From: Lentzea pudingi
GTDB lineage: Bacteria; Actinomycetota; Actinomycetes; Mycobacteriales; Pseudonocardiaceae
DNA: 64,000 nucleotides
Assembly: GCF_014646255.1 (NCBI RefSeq)
Contig: NZ_BMNC01000021.1
Coordinates: 55,547-119,546 of the forward strand
Reading direction: 5' to 3'
Below the pieces are notes generated by a model. It worked only from the letters and a program-made list of their open reading frames with translations, searched no databases and was not told the DNA's origin. This document shows, in pieces, positions 17,263-25,400 of the stretch; position 1 is the first letter of the stretch; every line of letters starts with the position of its first letter. Position numbers and translations under genes: made by a program.

Positions 17263-17336
17263 AGAACGTTCTTTCTACTTCGAGGCTGGCAGCACACGGC
17301 AGAACTGTCAAGACCGAACGTTCTCTCTGCTACCGT
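17263..17336 (+). promoter_or_regulatory. Divergent control region: two GAACGTTC operators and a leaderless -10
   Basis: The perfect palindrome GAACGTTC occurs twice, at 17264-17271 and 17316-17323, 52 bases apart, both followed by TCT-rich sequence. A TACCGT -10 (17331-17336) sits seven bases before the GTG of the TetR gene. The right operator therefore lies just upstream of the -10, where bound repressor would block it. Confidence 0.6.
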
Positions 17337-17343
17337 CGAAAGC

Positions 17344-17916
17344 GTGACCCGCACCGTCTCCGACGCCAGGAACCGCCTGCTGGGAACGGCCAGCCGGCTG
17401 TTCTACGCGGAGGGGCTGCACTCCGTCGGCGTGGACCGCATCCTCGCCGAGGCGAAGGTGACCCGCGCCACGATGTACCGCCACTTCGCCGGCAAGGAGG
17501 ACCTGGTCCTCGCCTACCTCGCCGAGGCCGACCGGGCGACCCGCGACAACGTCGAGGCAGGCGTGGCCGCGGCGGCGACCGATGAGGACGCGGTGCGTGC
17601 CGTCGCGAAGGGCATCGCCGGGCACATCCGGAGCGAGGGTTTCCGCGGGTGCGCGTTCCTCAACGCCGTGGCGGAGTACGCCGACCCCACGCACCCCGTG
17701 CACGTGGCAGTGCTCGCACACCGCCAGTGGTTCCTCGACACCGTGACGGAGCTTCTTGCGCGCGTCGGTGACGCTCCTGCCGAACTCGACGGCCGGCACT
17801 TCGTGATGCTGCGCGACGGGGCGATGGCGGCGGGATGTCTGTCGGATCCGGGTCCGATCGGCGACACCCTGCTCGAAGCGGTCGAACGCATCATCAAGGC
17901 GCGAACGAGCGTGTGA
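17344..17916 (+). CDS. TetR-family transcriptional regulator
   Basis: A 190-residue regulator. The helix-turn-helix lies near residues 25-48, with SVGVDRILAEAKVTRATMYR and HFAGKEDLV. The C-terminal half contains FRGCAFLNAVAEY, a common feature of a TetR subgroup with a TetR_C_33-like ligand domain. I chose GTG at 17344 because a TACCGT -10 lies seven bases upstream (leaderless) and the HTH begins soon after; the frame is open further upstream without good codon use. It likely represses itself and the divergent membrane protein through the two GAACGTTC sites. Confidence 0.88.
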   Translation: MTRTVSDARNRLLGTASRLFYAEGLHSVGVDRILAEAKVTRATMYRHFAGKEDLVLAYLAEADRATRDNVEAGVAAAATDEDAVRAVAKGIAGHIRSEGFRGCAFLNAVAEYADPTHPVHVAVLAHRQWFLDTVTELLARVGDAPAELDGRHFVMLRDGAMAAGCLSDPGPIGDTLLEAVERIIKARTSV

Positions 17917-17938
17917 ACCAGGCCCTCGCCCGGATTGC

Positions 17939-17967
17939 TTGACAGCCTCGAGACCGGTTCATACTGT
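17939..17967 (+). promoter_or_regulatory. Promoter of the SARP-type regulator gene
   Basis: -35 TTGACA (17939-17944), 17-base spacer, -10 TACTGT (17962-17967). Predicted start near 17974, leaving a leader of about 120 bases before the ATG at 18094. Confidence 0.6.
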
Positions 17968-18093
17968 CGATCGACGCTGGGTGAACCACCCGAACGTGTG
18001 AGCTCATCCGGTTTCTGACGGGGGAATCTGGGGGGTCCGCCGGGAGTCCGCGCTCGCGGGCGTCCGGTGGCATGCCCCTGTCTTGGGGGGTCG

Positions 18094-21000
18094 ATGGAGT
18101 TCCGCGTGCTGGGCCCGGTCGAAGCAGCGGTGGCCGGGGAACCGGTACCTCTCGGCGGACCGAAACCGCGCACGTTGCTGGCACTGCTCGCCGTACACGC
18201 CAGCAGGGTCGTGCCGCTGGAACGTCTGGTCGACGCGGTCTGGGGCGAGGATCCACCGGAGCAGGCCAGAGCCGCCATCTACACCTACATCTCGACGTTG
18301 CGCCGCAAGCTCGCCGCGGCCGACGGTGCCGACGTCATCGTGCGCACCGGTGGCGGCTACCGGCTCGAAGCCGCGCTGGACCAGATCGACCTGCACGTCT
18401 TCCTCCGCGAGATCACGGCGGCGCGGCGGGCACGGGCCGAGGGCAGGCTGGCCCAGGCGGTCACCCACTTCGAGAACGCGCTCGGGCTGTGGCGCGGAGC
18501 CGCACTCGGTGGCGCGCAGGGGACGTGGGCGGACAACGAACGCGCGCGCCTGGAGGGGCTGAAGCTGGCCGCGCTCGAAGACCGCTTCGACGCCGAACTC
18601 GCACTCGGCGGGAGCGAGGCGCTCGTGGCCGACCTCACCACGGCGGTCGCCGAGGAACCGTTGCGGGAACGCTTGCGCGCCCAGCTGATGCTGGCGTTGC
18701 ACCGGACGGGACGGCAGGCCGACGCGCTGGAGTGCTACCGGGAGGGCAGACGGGCGCTGCTCGACGAGCTGGGTCTCGAACCCAGTGCCGTGCTGCGGGA
18801 CGCGCACGAGCAGGTGCTGCGAGCCGAGGCGGAACCGGTGGCCGCGGCGGCGGACGAAGAGGACGTCGAACCGGTGCGGTCCAGCCGCACGCCGAGCCAG
18901 CTGCCGTTCGACATCGCCGACTTCACCGGACGCACCGTCGAGGTCGCGACGCTGAACCGGCGCCTGGCGGAGGAGGCGACCGGCTCGCGGCTGTGCGCGA
19001 TCTTCGGCAAGCCCGGCGCGGGCAAGAGCACACTCGCGATGCACGTGGCCCACCGCGTTCGCGAGCACTTCCCCGACGGCCAGCTGTACGTGTCGTTGCG
19101 CGGCACCAGGACCGTTCGGCAGGAACCGGCCGAGGTGCTGGCCGGGTTCCTGCGGGCGCTCGGCGTCGCGGACCCGGCGATCCCGGACGAGGCGGACGAG
19201 CGGGCGCGCCACTACCGCACGATGCTCGCCGACCGTCGGATCCTCGTCGTGCTCGACGACGTGGCCGACGAGAAGCAGGTCAGACCGCTGCTGCCGGGCG
19301 GGCACACCTCGGCCGTGCTGGTGACGAGCCGGGAACGGCTCAGCGCGCTCGACGGTGCGACGCACCTCGACCTGCGCGTGCTCGCCGAGGACGAGGCGGT
19401 GCACCTGCTCGACCGGGTGGTCGGCGGTGGCCGGGTGGCGGCGGAACCCTCGGCGGCACAGGAGATCGTGCGGTTGTGCGGCCGGTTGCCGCTCGCCGTG
19501 CGCATCGCGGGGGCGCGGCTCGCGGCACGGCATCGGTGGCAGCTCGGCCGCCTGGCCGACCGGCTGCGCGTGCAGCAGCGCGTGCTGCAGGAGCTCTCCA
19601 TCGGGGACCTGGAGGTGCGCGGCAGCCTGGCGCTGAGCTACGACGGACTGCCCGAACGCGAGCGGATGGCGTTGCGGCGCCTGGGTTTGCTCGACCTGTC
19701 GTCGTTCGGCGGCTGGGTCGTCGCGCCGCTGCTCGGTTGTTCCGCGACGGACGCGGAGGACGTCGTCGAACGGCTCGTCGACGCCCAGCTGCTCGACGTG
19801 TCCACATCGGACGCCAGTGACGCGTTGCGCTACCAGATCCACGACCTCACCCGTGCGTTCGCGCGGGAACGCGGCGAGGCCGAGGAGACGGCCGAGACGA
19901 TCCGCACGGCCACGGCCCGCGCCGCGGAGTGCTGGCTCGGACTGGTCGAGGTCGCGGGCCGCCGCATGCCGCACGCCACCCTCGACTTCGAGAGGCCGGG
20001 ACTGCTCGACCGGTACCTCGACGAGGCCCAGGTCGACGAGATCGTCGCCGACCCCGAGGCGTGGTTCGACGCCGAGCAGAGCGGCTTGGTCGGCGTCGTC
20101 GAACGGGTCAGCGAGCTCGACCTGACCGACGTGGCGACGCGGCTCGCGGCCGCGCTGTGCTCGTCCCGCTTCTCCGTGCGCAACCTCTTCGGCCAGTGGT
20201 ACCGGACGCACACCGCCGCGCTGGGAGCCGCCCGCCGCGCGGGTGACCGCCTCGGCGAGGCCCGGTTGCTGGCGGGACTGGGCTGGCTGCGCTACGAGCA
20301 GGACCGGTTCGACGAGTCCGCCGGCTACTACGAGCAGGCGCTGACGGTCTACGAGCAGGCCGGTGATCGGCGCGGTCTGGCGACCACGAGGCTCGCGCTC
20401 AGCACCGTGCAGCGCGAGCACGGCCAGCTCACCGCCGCGCGCACGTCGCTGGAGCAGGTCCTGGCCGAGCTCGAGCTGCCGCAGGACCGGCTCGCGCTCG
20501 TCCAGGCGCGGCACGGCCTGGGCCGCGTGCTGACCGAACAGGGCGAGCTCGACGCCGGGCTCGCAGCATGCGAGCAGGCCTGCGCGGAGTACGAGGAGAT
20601 CGGTGACCAGCGCGGCTGGGCCATCGCGCTGCGGTCGGTCGGCATCGTGCACCGGGCCGCGGACCGCCTGGAGCAGGCCGAGCACTGGTCGGCGCGAGCG
20701 GTCGAGGTGCTGTCGGGCCTCGGCAACGTGCTCGCGTCGGCGTACGCGGTGCAGGCGCTCGCGAAGGTCCGGGTCCGCCAGGGCATGGGCGACGAGCTGC
20801 GCGACGAGCTGCTGGCCTGCCTCGACACCTGCAACGAGATGCAGGACGGCTTCGGCCAGGCGCTGATGCTGCGCACGCTCGGCGAGCTCGACCTGGCCGC
20901 GAGCCGGTTCGCCGACGCGCGAAGGCACCTCGAGCGCGCGCTGCAGTGGTGGGACGCGCTCGGCCTGCCGGTGTGGCGGGCCCGCACCCTGCGCGACCTG

Positions 21001-21150
21001 GCGGCGGCACTGGACGGTCTCGGCGAGTCCGTCGCGGCGGACCGGGCGTGGGCCGAGGCACTGGGCGTCTTCCAGCTGCACGGCTGCCGCGAGGCGCAGG
21101 AGCCCAGGCGCGTTCCGGCGTCCGGACCTCGGATTTTGGAAATCTTTTAG
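18094..21150 (+). CDS. AfsR/SARP-family regulator with NB-ARC and TPR domains
   Basis: A 1018-residue regulator. Residues 1-90 form an OmpR-like winged helix (MEFRVLGPVEAAV, ISTLRRKL). Residues about 95-240 form the BTAD helical domain (ERLRAQLMLALHRTGRQADA). Residues about 275-560 form an NB-ARC ATPase with Walker A FGKPGAGKST near 305 and Walker B ILVVLDDVAD. The C-terminal third is TPR-like repeats. AfsR-type proteins activate secondary metabolism or differentiation. No biosynthetic cluster is visible nearby, so it is either global or acts at a distance. ATG at 18094 follows a GGGGGG ribosome site; a consensus promoter lies about 120 bases upstream. Confidence 0.93.
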   Translation: MEFRVLGPVEAAVAGEPVPLGGPKPRTLLALLAVHASRVVPLERLVDAVWGEDPPEQARAAIYTYISTLRRKLAAADGADVIVRTGGGYRLEAALDQIDLHVFLREITAARRARAEGRLAQAVTHFENALGLWRGAALGGAQGTWADNERARLEGLKLAALEDRFDAELALGGSEALVADLTTAVAEEPLRERLRAQLMLALHRTGRQADALECYREGRRALLDELGLEPSAVLRDAHEQVLRAEAEPVAAAADEEDVEPVRSSRTPSQLPFDIADFTGRTVEVATLNRRLAEEATGSRLCAIFGKPGAGKSTLAMHVAHRVREHFPDGQLYVSLRGTRTVRQEPAEVLAGFLRALGVADPAIPDEADERARHYRTMLADRRILVVLDDVADEKQVRPLLPGGHTSAVLVTSRERLSALDGATHLDLRVLAEDEAVHLLDRVVGGGRVAAEPSAAQEIVRLCGRLPLAVRIAGARLAARHRWQLGRLADRLRVQQRVLQELSIGDLEVRGSLALSYDGLPERERMALRRLGLLDLSSFGGWVVAPLLGCSATDAEDVVERLVDAQLLDVSTSDASDALRYQIHDLTRAFARERGEAEETAETIRTATARAAECWLGLVEVAGRRMPHATLDFERPGLLDRYLDEAQVDEIVADPEAWFDAEQSGLVGVVERVSELDLTDVATRLAAALCSSRFSVRNLFGQWYRTHTAALGAARRAGDRLGEARLLAGLGWLRYEQDRFDESAGYYEQALTVYEQAGDRRGLATTRLALSTVQREHGQLTAARTSLEQVLAELELPQDRLALVQARHGLGRVLTEQGELDAGLAACEQACAEYEEIGDQRGWAIALRSVGIVHRAADRLEQAEHWSARAVEVLSGLGNVLASAYAVQALAKVRVRQGMGDELRDELLACLDTCNEMQDGFGQALMLRTLGELDLAASRFADARRHLERALQWWDALGLPVWRARTLRDLAAALDGLGESVAADRAWAEALGVFQLHGCREAQEPRRVPASGPRILEIF

Positions 21151-21257
21151 ACCGGTCCCGGGATCGGCACGCCGATCCGGATCCCGCTTCAGGTTTCTTT
21201 GAGACCTCGCCGCGAAGCTTCTCTCATCCCGGCAACGGGAAACGACGAGGGGCAAGG

Positions 21258-21451
21258 GTGAGGGTCATGGAGAAGACAGCCGGTCGAATCGCCACCGCCA
21301 CGCTGGTCGCCGGGACCGCACCCGCGGGAACCCGGCTCGCCGCCTCGGCGTGCTCCGGGACGGGCAACTGTCCGTCGAGCAGGGCAGCGTGTTCGCCTCC
21401 TGGACCGGCCAGGCCTCCGGAGCTTCCGCCTCCTCGCTGACCGACTGCTGA
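21258..21451 (+). pseudogene. Frameshifted remnant of a small secreted protein
   Basis: From GTG 21258 or ATG 21267 the frame codes for a signal-peptide-like start (MEKTAGRIATATLVAGTAPA), then runs into Pro- and Ser-rich sequence and stops at 21440. From about 21345 a different frame becomes coding-like, with strong third-position GC and a sensible segment (VLRDGQLSVEQGSVFASW) ending at 21451. The two halves together look like one secreted protein broken by a single indel. The segment resembles repeat units found in actinobacterial secreted proteins. It could instead be a non-coding stretch. Confidence 0.4.
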
Positions 21452-21461
21452 TCCGTTTCCA

Positions 21462-21495
21462 CTGAGGGGCCACTCCTGGGGGTGTGGCCCCTCAG
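21462..21495 (+). terminator. Hairpin, possible terminator
   Basis: A perfect 12-bp stem (21462-21473 with 21484-21495) around a ten-base loop, just after the broken small gene and just before the NlpC/P60 gene. There is no T run, so termination is uncertain. Confidence 0.5.
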
Positions 21496-21516
21496 GCCGT
21501 TTCCGGGGTAGGAGCC

Positions 21517-21930
21517 ATGAACGACATCCTCCGCCGCGCAGCCAGCTGGACCGGCGTCCCGTACTCGCAGCACGACTTCCACACCAACGAGCACGGGACC
21601 TACCGCACCGACTGCTCCGGCTTCGCCTCGATGGCGTGGGGCCTGCCTGGCAGGCCGCAAGACCCCCGCGGTGGCCTCAACACCGTCGGCCTGGCAGGTA
21701 TCAGCGCCCTGATCGACAAGGACGACCTCCGCCCCGGCGACCTGCTGATCACCTTGACCGGTGACCGCACCACGCGGCACGTGACCGTGTTCTGCCGCTG
21801 GGCCGACGTCGCCCGCTCGCACTACTGGGCCTACGAGCAGTGCAGCGGCCACGGCACGGTCCACCGCATCGTCAGCTATCCCTACCTGCACAGCACTTCC
21901 GGCTACCACCCCTACCGCCGCCGCGACTGA
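21517..21930 (+). CDS. NlpC/P60-like protein without signal peptide
   Basis: A 137-residue protein of the CHAP/NlpC-P60 type: YRTDCSGFASMAWGLPG supplies the cysteine nucleophile (near residue 33) and RHVTVFCRWAD the histidine (near residue 87), with LRPGDLLI between. Such enzymes hydrolyse peptidoglycan peptides or related amides. No signal peptide or membrane segment is visible, unlike most family members. The broken signal-peptide gene just upstream could be related to it. GGAG precedes the ATG. The 3' end overlaps the opposing kinase-like gene by 19 bases. Confidence 0.78.
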   Translation: MNDILRRAASWTGVPYSQHDFHTNEHGTYRTDCSGFASMAWGLPGRPQDPRGGLNTVGLAGISALIDKDDLRPGDLLITLTGDRTTRHVTVFCRWADVARSHYWAYEQCSGHGTVHRIVSYPYLHSTSGYHPYRRRD

Positions 21931-22748
21931 TCCTCCAGCCAGGGCACGATCGCGGACACGAAGCCGTCCGGACTGGTCATGGGCCGCCCGTTCATCGTCG
22001 CCACGACGTGCCCGACGCCGAACAGGTCGTCCCAGGTGCGGGCGCGACGGTAGGTCCCGGCTGACACGGCCCGGCGGACGTTCTCCCAGCCGTGCCAGGC
22101 CATCTGCGCCGCGTCGATGGCGGGGTCGCCGGGCATGGCCATGTCCCAGTCGAGGACGCCGAGCAGCTTCCCGTCCGAGGACCAGTGCACGTTCGACCCG
22201 CTGAGATCACCGTGCACCAACGCGTCCGGCACGGGTTCCAGCGCGAGCGCGGCGTCCAGGCGCCGCCGCCCCTCGGCCTGCCAGCGGGCGGGCAGGCGGG
22301 GCAGGATCTCGTCGGCGATGATCTTCGACCACGACGGCCCTTGCGCCCGGTCGTCCAGGACCTCCAGCATCGCGTCGGTCAACGGCACCGACCGCACGGC
22401 CTCCAGCACCTCGGCGATCTGCCCGGGATCGCCGACGCCCTCGGGCAGTGCGGCGCCGTCGACCCACGACACGGCGACCGCCGTCTGGCCGCCGAACGCG
22501 GTCACGGGGGTGAGCGGCTCCGGTACCTGGAAGGGAAGGCCGGCGGCGGCCAGTCGTCGCAGCACCTCCACCCGGCGGGGCATCGACGCGGCGGCCAGCG
22601 GCCTCGTGCTGACCCGGACCGCGGCGACGCCCGGGATCAGGAGCACTCGGTGGACGTTGCCGTCGGGCGCGACGAAGGCGTCGTCCAGCCGTGTGCCGGG
22701 CAGCAGGGCGGACGCGATCTCCACCAGGTCCGGGGCAGCCTCGATCAT
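21912..22748 (-). CDS. Aminoglycoside phosphotransferase-family protein
   Basis: A 278-residue APH/choline-kinase-like protein. The catalytic loop ALVHGDLSGSNVHW and the metal-binding LLGVLDWDMAMPGDPAIDAA are intact. The N-lobe is present (VHRVLLIPGVAAVRVS, with Arg where a lysine is usual). The family phosphorylates small molecules, sometimes antibiotics; the substrate here cannot be told. It stands alone, convergent with the NlpC/P60 gene and divergent from the RCC1 gene. Confidence 0.82.
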   Translation of the reverse strand: MIEAAPDLVEIASALLPGTRLDDAFVAPDGNVHRVLLIPGVAAVRVSTRPLAAASMPRRVEVLRRLAAAGLPFQVPEPLTPVTAFGGQTAVAVSWVDGAALPEGVGDPGQIAEVLEAVRSVPLTDAMLEVLDDRAQGPSWSKIIADEILPRLPARWQAEGRRRLDAALALEPVPDALVHGDLSGSNVHWSSDGKLLGVLDWDMAMPGDPAIDAAQMAWHGWENVRRAVSAGTYRRARTWDDLFGVGHVVATMNGRPMTSPDGFVSAIVPWLEDQSRRR

Positions 22749-22846
22749 GTCCGGAACCTACAACGCCCCTGCTCGAACCGGTCCTCATCGGCGCAGCCGG
22801 GAGGTACGCTCCGCGCCAGAATCGGCATGACCCTGGGGGAACCGGA

Positions 22847-25120
22847 ATGACCGGAATGAAGAGACGTCTCGTGCTGCCGGTGGCAGTGCTCCTGCTCACC
22901 TCGCTGGCCGTGCCCTTGCCCGCCACCGCCGCGGCCGAGCCGGTCGCGTCCGCCTACACGCCGGTGACGCCGGTGCGGCTGCTGGACACGCGGTCGGGGC
23001 TCGGTGCGGCAGGGCCGGTGGGAGCCGGGCAGAGCGTCGTGCTGGACCTGTCCGCCCGCACGCCGGTCGGCACGACGGCTGTGGTGCTCAACGTGACCGC
23101 GACCGAGCCGACGTCGGGCACGCACGTGGTCGTGTGGCCCTCGGGCAGCCCGCGCCCGACCGCGTCCAACGTCAACGTCGTCGCCGGGGAGACCCGGCCG
23201 AACCTGGTCACCGTGCGGCTGGACCAGAGCCGGAAGGTGAGCCTGTTCAACTCGGCGGGTTCGGTGCACCTGCTCGCGGACCTGGCCGGCCACTACACGT
23301 CCGGTGCCGGCGCGCTGTACCAGCCGCTGCCGCCCACGCGGGCCCTGGACACCCGCACCGGGGCCGGTGTGCAGCCGCGGAACCCGGACGGTTCGTTGCC
23401 GTTGAGCATGGCCGGTCTCGTCCCCGCCGACGCGACCGCCGTGACGTTCAACCTGACCGCGACCAACGTCACCGCCGACACGTACGTCACCGCGTGGCCA
23501 CACGGCAAGGCCAGGCCGGACGCGTCCAACCTGAACCTGGCGCCGGGGGAGACCCGCGCCAACCTGGTGACCGTCACGCTGGGCACCGACCGCACCGTCG
23601 ACCTGTACAACAACGCCGGCGGCATCGACCTGATCGCCGACCTCGCCGGCTTCTACGTGCCGGGCGAGGGGCTCGCCTACTACCCGCTGGACCCCAAGCG
23701 GGTCGCGGACACGCGCTCGTCGGCGACGATCCGGCCGGACAACCCGCTGAACCTGTCGCTCGACACGAGGTACTCCGTCCCGGCCAACGCGTCCGCGGTC
23801 GTGATGAACGTGACGGCGACCGAGTCGACCGCGAACACCCACGTCAGCGTGTCGCCCGCCTGGGACTTCAGGTCGTCGACGCTCAACGTCACCCAGGGCG
23901 GCACGGCGCCGAACCTCGCGGCGGTGGTGCTCGGGATGTACGGCACGCTCAACATCAAGCCCGACGCCGGCGCCATGCACCTGATCGTCGACCTGGCCGG
24001 GTACTTCGCCCCCGCGCCGTCCACCTGCACGACCGGGTGCGTACTGGCGTGGGGCGAGAGCAACAACGGGTCGCTGGGCTCGGGCGGTGGCCTGGGCGAG
24101 AACCAGTACTTCGGCGAGCCGACGGCACGGCCGGTGTCCGGTCTGAGCGGCGTGACAGCCCTCGCCGGGCGCTACGCCCTGCTGGCGGACGGCACGGTGC
24201 GGGCGTGGGGCCCGAACAGCTGGGGCGAGCTCGGCGCAGGATGGCACACGTACAACGGGTTCGCGTCGGTCCCGGTCCGGGTCAAGGGGCTGTCCGGCGT
24301 CACGGCGCTCGCGGCTTCGCAGTGGAACGGCTACGCGCTGCGCTCCGACGGCACCGTGTGGGGCTGGGGCTACAACTACGACAACCAGCTCGGACCCCGG
24401 TCGACGACCCCGGACGGCATCATCGACCTGCCCGTCCGCATCGCCGGTCTCGACAACGTGGTCGCCATCGCCGCCACCACGGGCACCGGCTACGCGTTGC
24501 GCACGGACGGCACGGTGTGGTCCTGGGGGAGCAATTTCGCCGGTGAGCTCGGCAACGGCACGACAGGCGGTTCCTCGCCGACCGCGGTCCAGGTGGCCGG
24601 TCTGACGGACGTCACGACGATCGTCGCGAACAGCAACGCCCGGTACGCGTTGCGCTCGGACGGCACCGTGTGGTCGTGGGGCAGCAACTCGGAAGGGCAG
24701 CTTGGCAACGGCGCCGGCACCGGCCAGTCGGGCACCGCGGCCCCGGTGAAGGACCTGACCGGTGTCGTGTCGGTGGCGGCGGCCTACGCGACCGGGTTCG
24801 CCGTCCGGGCGGACAAGACCGTCGTCGCATGGGGTTCGCACTACCACGGTGCGGCCGGCATCGGCTTCGCCGACCGGTTGGTGACCGTGCCGACGCGGAT
24901 CAGGAACCTGTCCGACGGCAGGGCGGCCGACGTCACGAAGCTCATCGGCACGTACGCGCTGCGGGCCGACGGCAGCCTGTGGGGCTGGGGGATCAACGTC
25001 TGGTCCCAGTTGGGGTACCGGGGCGCCTCCGACGTCACCGAGCCGAAGCTGATCCCCAACCTGCCGCCGGTCAAGGCGTTCGGCACGACGGGATCCGCGA
25101 TCTTCGCGATCACCGGCTGA
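22847..25120 (+). CDS. Secreted protein with three LLDTR repeats and a seven-bladed RCC1 propeller
   Basis: A 757-residue exported protein. A signal peptide covers about residues 1-32 (cleavage after ATAAAEP-like sequence). Three repeats of about 120 residues follow, each starting with a PVRLLDTRSG-like motif and ending LADLAGHY, IADLAGFY or IVDLAGYF. From about residue 400, seven RCC1-type blades follow, each with an AWG/GWG/SWG...LG motif (for example SWGSNFAGELGNG). Seven blades would close a complete propeller. The N-terminal repeats occur in many actinobacterial surface proteins. A protein- or glycan-binding role outside the cell is likely but unproven. Confidence 0.85.
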   Translation: MTGMKRRLVLPVAVLLLTSLAVPLPATAAAEPVASAYTPVTPVRLLDTRSGLGAAGPVGAGQSVVLDLSARTPVGTTAVVLNVTATEPTSGTHVVVWPSGSPRPTASNVNVVAGETRPNLVTVRLDQSRKVSLFNSAGSVHLLADLAGHYTSGAGALYQPLPPTRALDTRTGAGVQPRNPDGSLPLSMAGLVPADATAVTFNLTATNVTADTYVTAWPHGKARPDASNLNLAPGETRANLVTVTLGTDRTVDLYNNAGGIDLIADLAGFYVPGEGLAYYPLDPKRVADTRSSATIRPDNPLNLSLDTRYSVPANASAVVMNVTATESTANTHVSVSPAWDFRSSTLNVTQGGTAPNLAAVVLGMYGTLNIKPDAGAMHLIVDLAGYFAPAPSTCTTGCVLAWGESNNGSLGSGGGLGENQYFGEPTARPVSGLSGVTALAGRYALLADGTVRAWGPNSWGELGAGWHTYNGFASVPVRVKGLSGVTALAASQWNGYALRSDGTVWGWGYNYDNQLGPRSTTPDGIIDLPVRIAGLDNVVAIAATTGTGYALRTDGTVWSWGSNFAGELGNGTTGGSSPTAVQVAGLTDVTTIVANSNARYALRSDGTVWSWGSNSEGQLGNGAGTGQSGTAAPVKDLTGVVSVAAAYATGFAVRADKTVVAWGSHYHGAAGIGFADRLVTVPTRIRNLSDGRAADVTKLIGTYALRADGSLWGWGINVWSQLGYRGASDVTEPKLIPNLPPVKAFGTTGSAIFAITG

Positions 25121-25210
25121 TCACTCCGCCACACGGTCCGTCCACCAGTTCCCAGGAACATCCGGGCGGGCCGTGTGGGGGACGACCGAGGACCCTCGGA
25201 CAAAGCAAAA

Positions 25211-25236
25211 GAGGCCGTCTATGAGAAGACGACCTC
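25211..25236 (-). terminator. Terminator after tRNA-Leu (possibly bidirectional)
   Basis: A ten-base stem with one mismatch (25211-25220 with 25227-25236). On the minus strand it is followed by TTTTGC, so it suits the tRNA gene. On the plus strand it lies 90 bases after the RCC1 gene and is followed by GTTTG. Confidence 0.6.
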
Positions 25237-25258
25237 GTTTGCGTGTGGTTAACGCTCG

Positions 25259-25341
25259 TGTCCGAGGGGGGACTTGAACCCCCACGCCCTTACGGGCACT
25301 AGCACCTCAAGCTAGCGCGTCTGCCATTCCGCCACCCAGAC
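25259..25341 (-). tRNA. tRNA-Leu, anticodon GAG
   Basis: An 83-base gene with a seven-pair acceptor stem (with two G-U pairs), a D arm with GGCGGAATGGCAGAC, an anticodon loop TTGAGGT (anticodon GAG), a long class II variable arm (TGCCCGTAAGGGCG) and a T arm with GGGGGTTCAAGTCCCCC. CCA is not encoded. It reads codons CUC and CUU. Confidence 0.95.
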
Positions 25342-25400
25342 TGATGTGAACAGAATACAGGGCGTCCGGAGGCGCCTGAACGCGGGGTTACGATCGGCCC

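Noticed and set aside
18004..21255. 1083-codon open frame on the minus strand over the SARP gene
   Set aside because: It is Arg-, Pro- and Gly-rich with no domain and mirrors the plus-strand codons; the plus-strand frame has clear HTH, Walker and TPR motifs.
22745..24847. 700-codon minus-strand frame over the RCC1 gene
   Set aside because: Low-complexity shadow; the plus frame has signal peptide and repeats.
18094..25120. Antibiotic biosynthesis cluster controlled by the SARP gene
   Set aside because: No polyketide, peptide or terpene synthesis gene occurs in the window.
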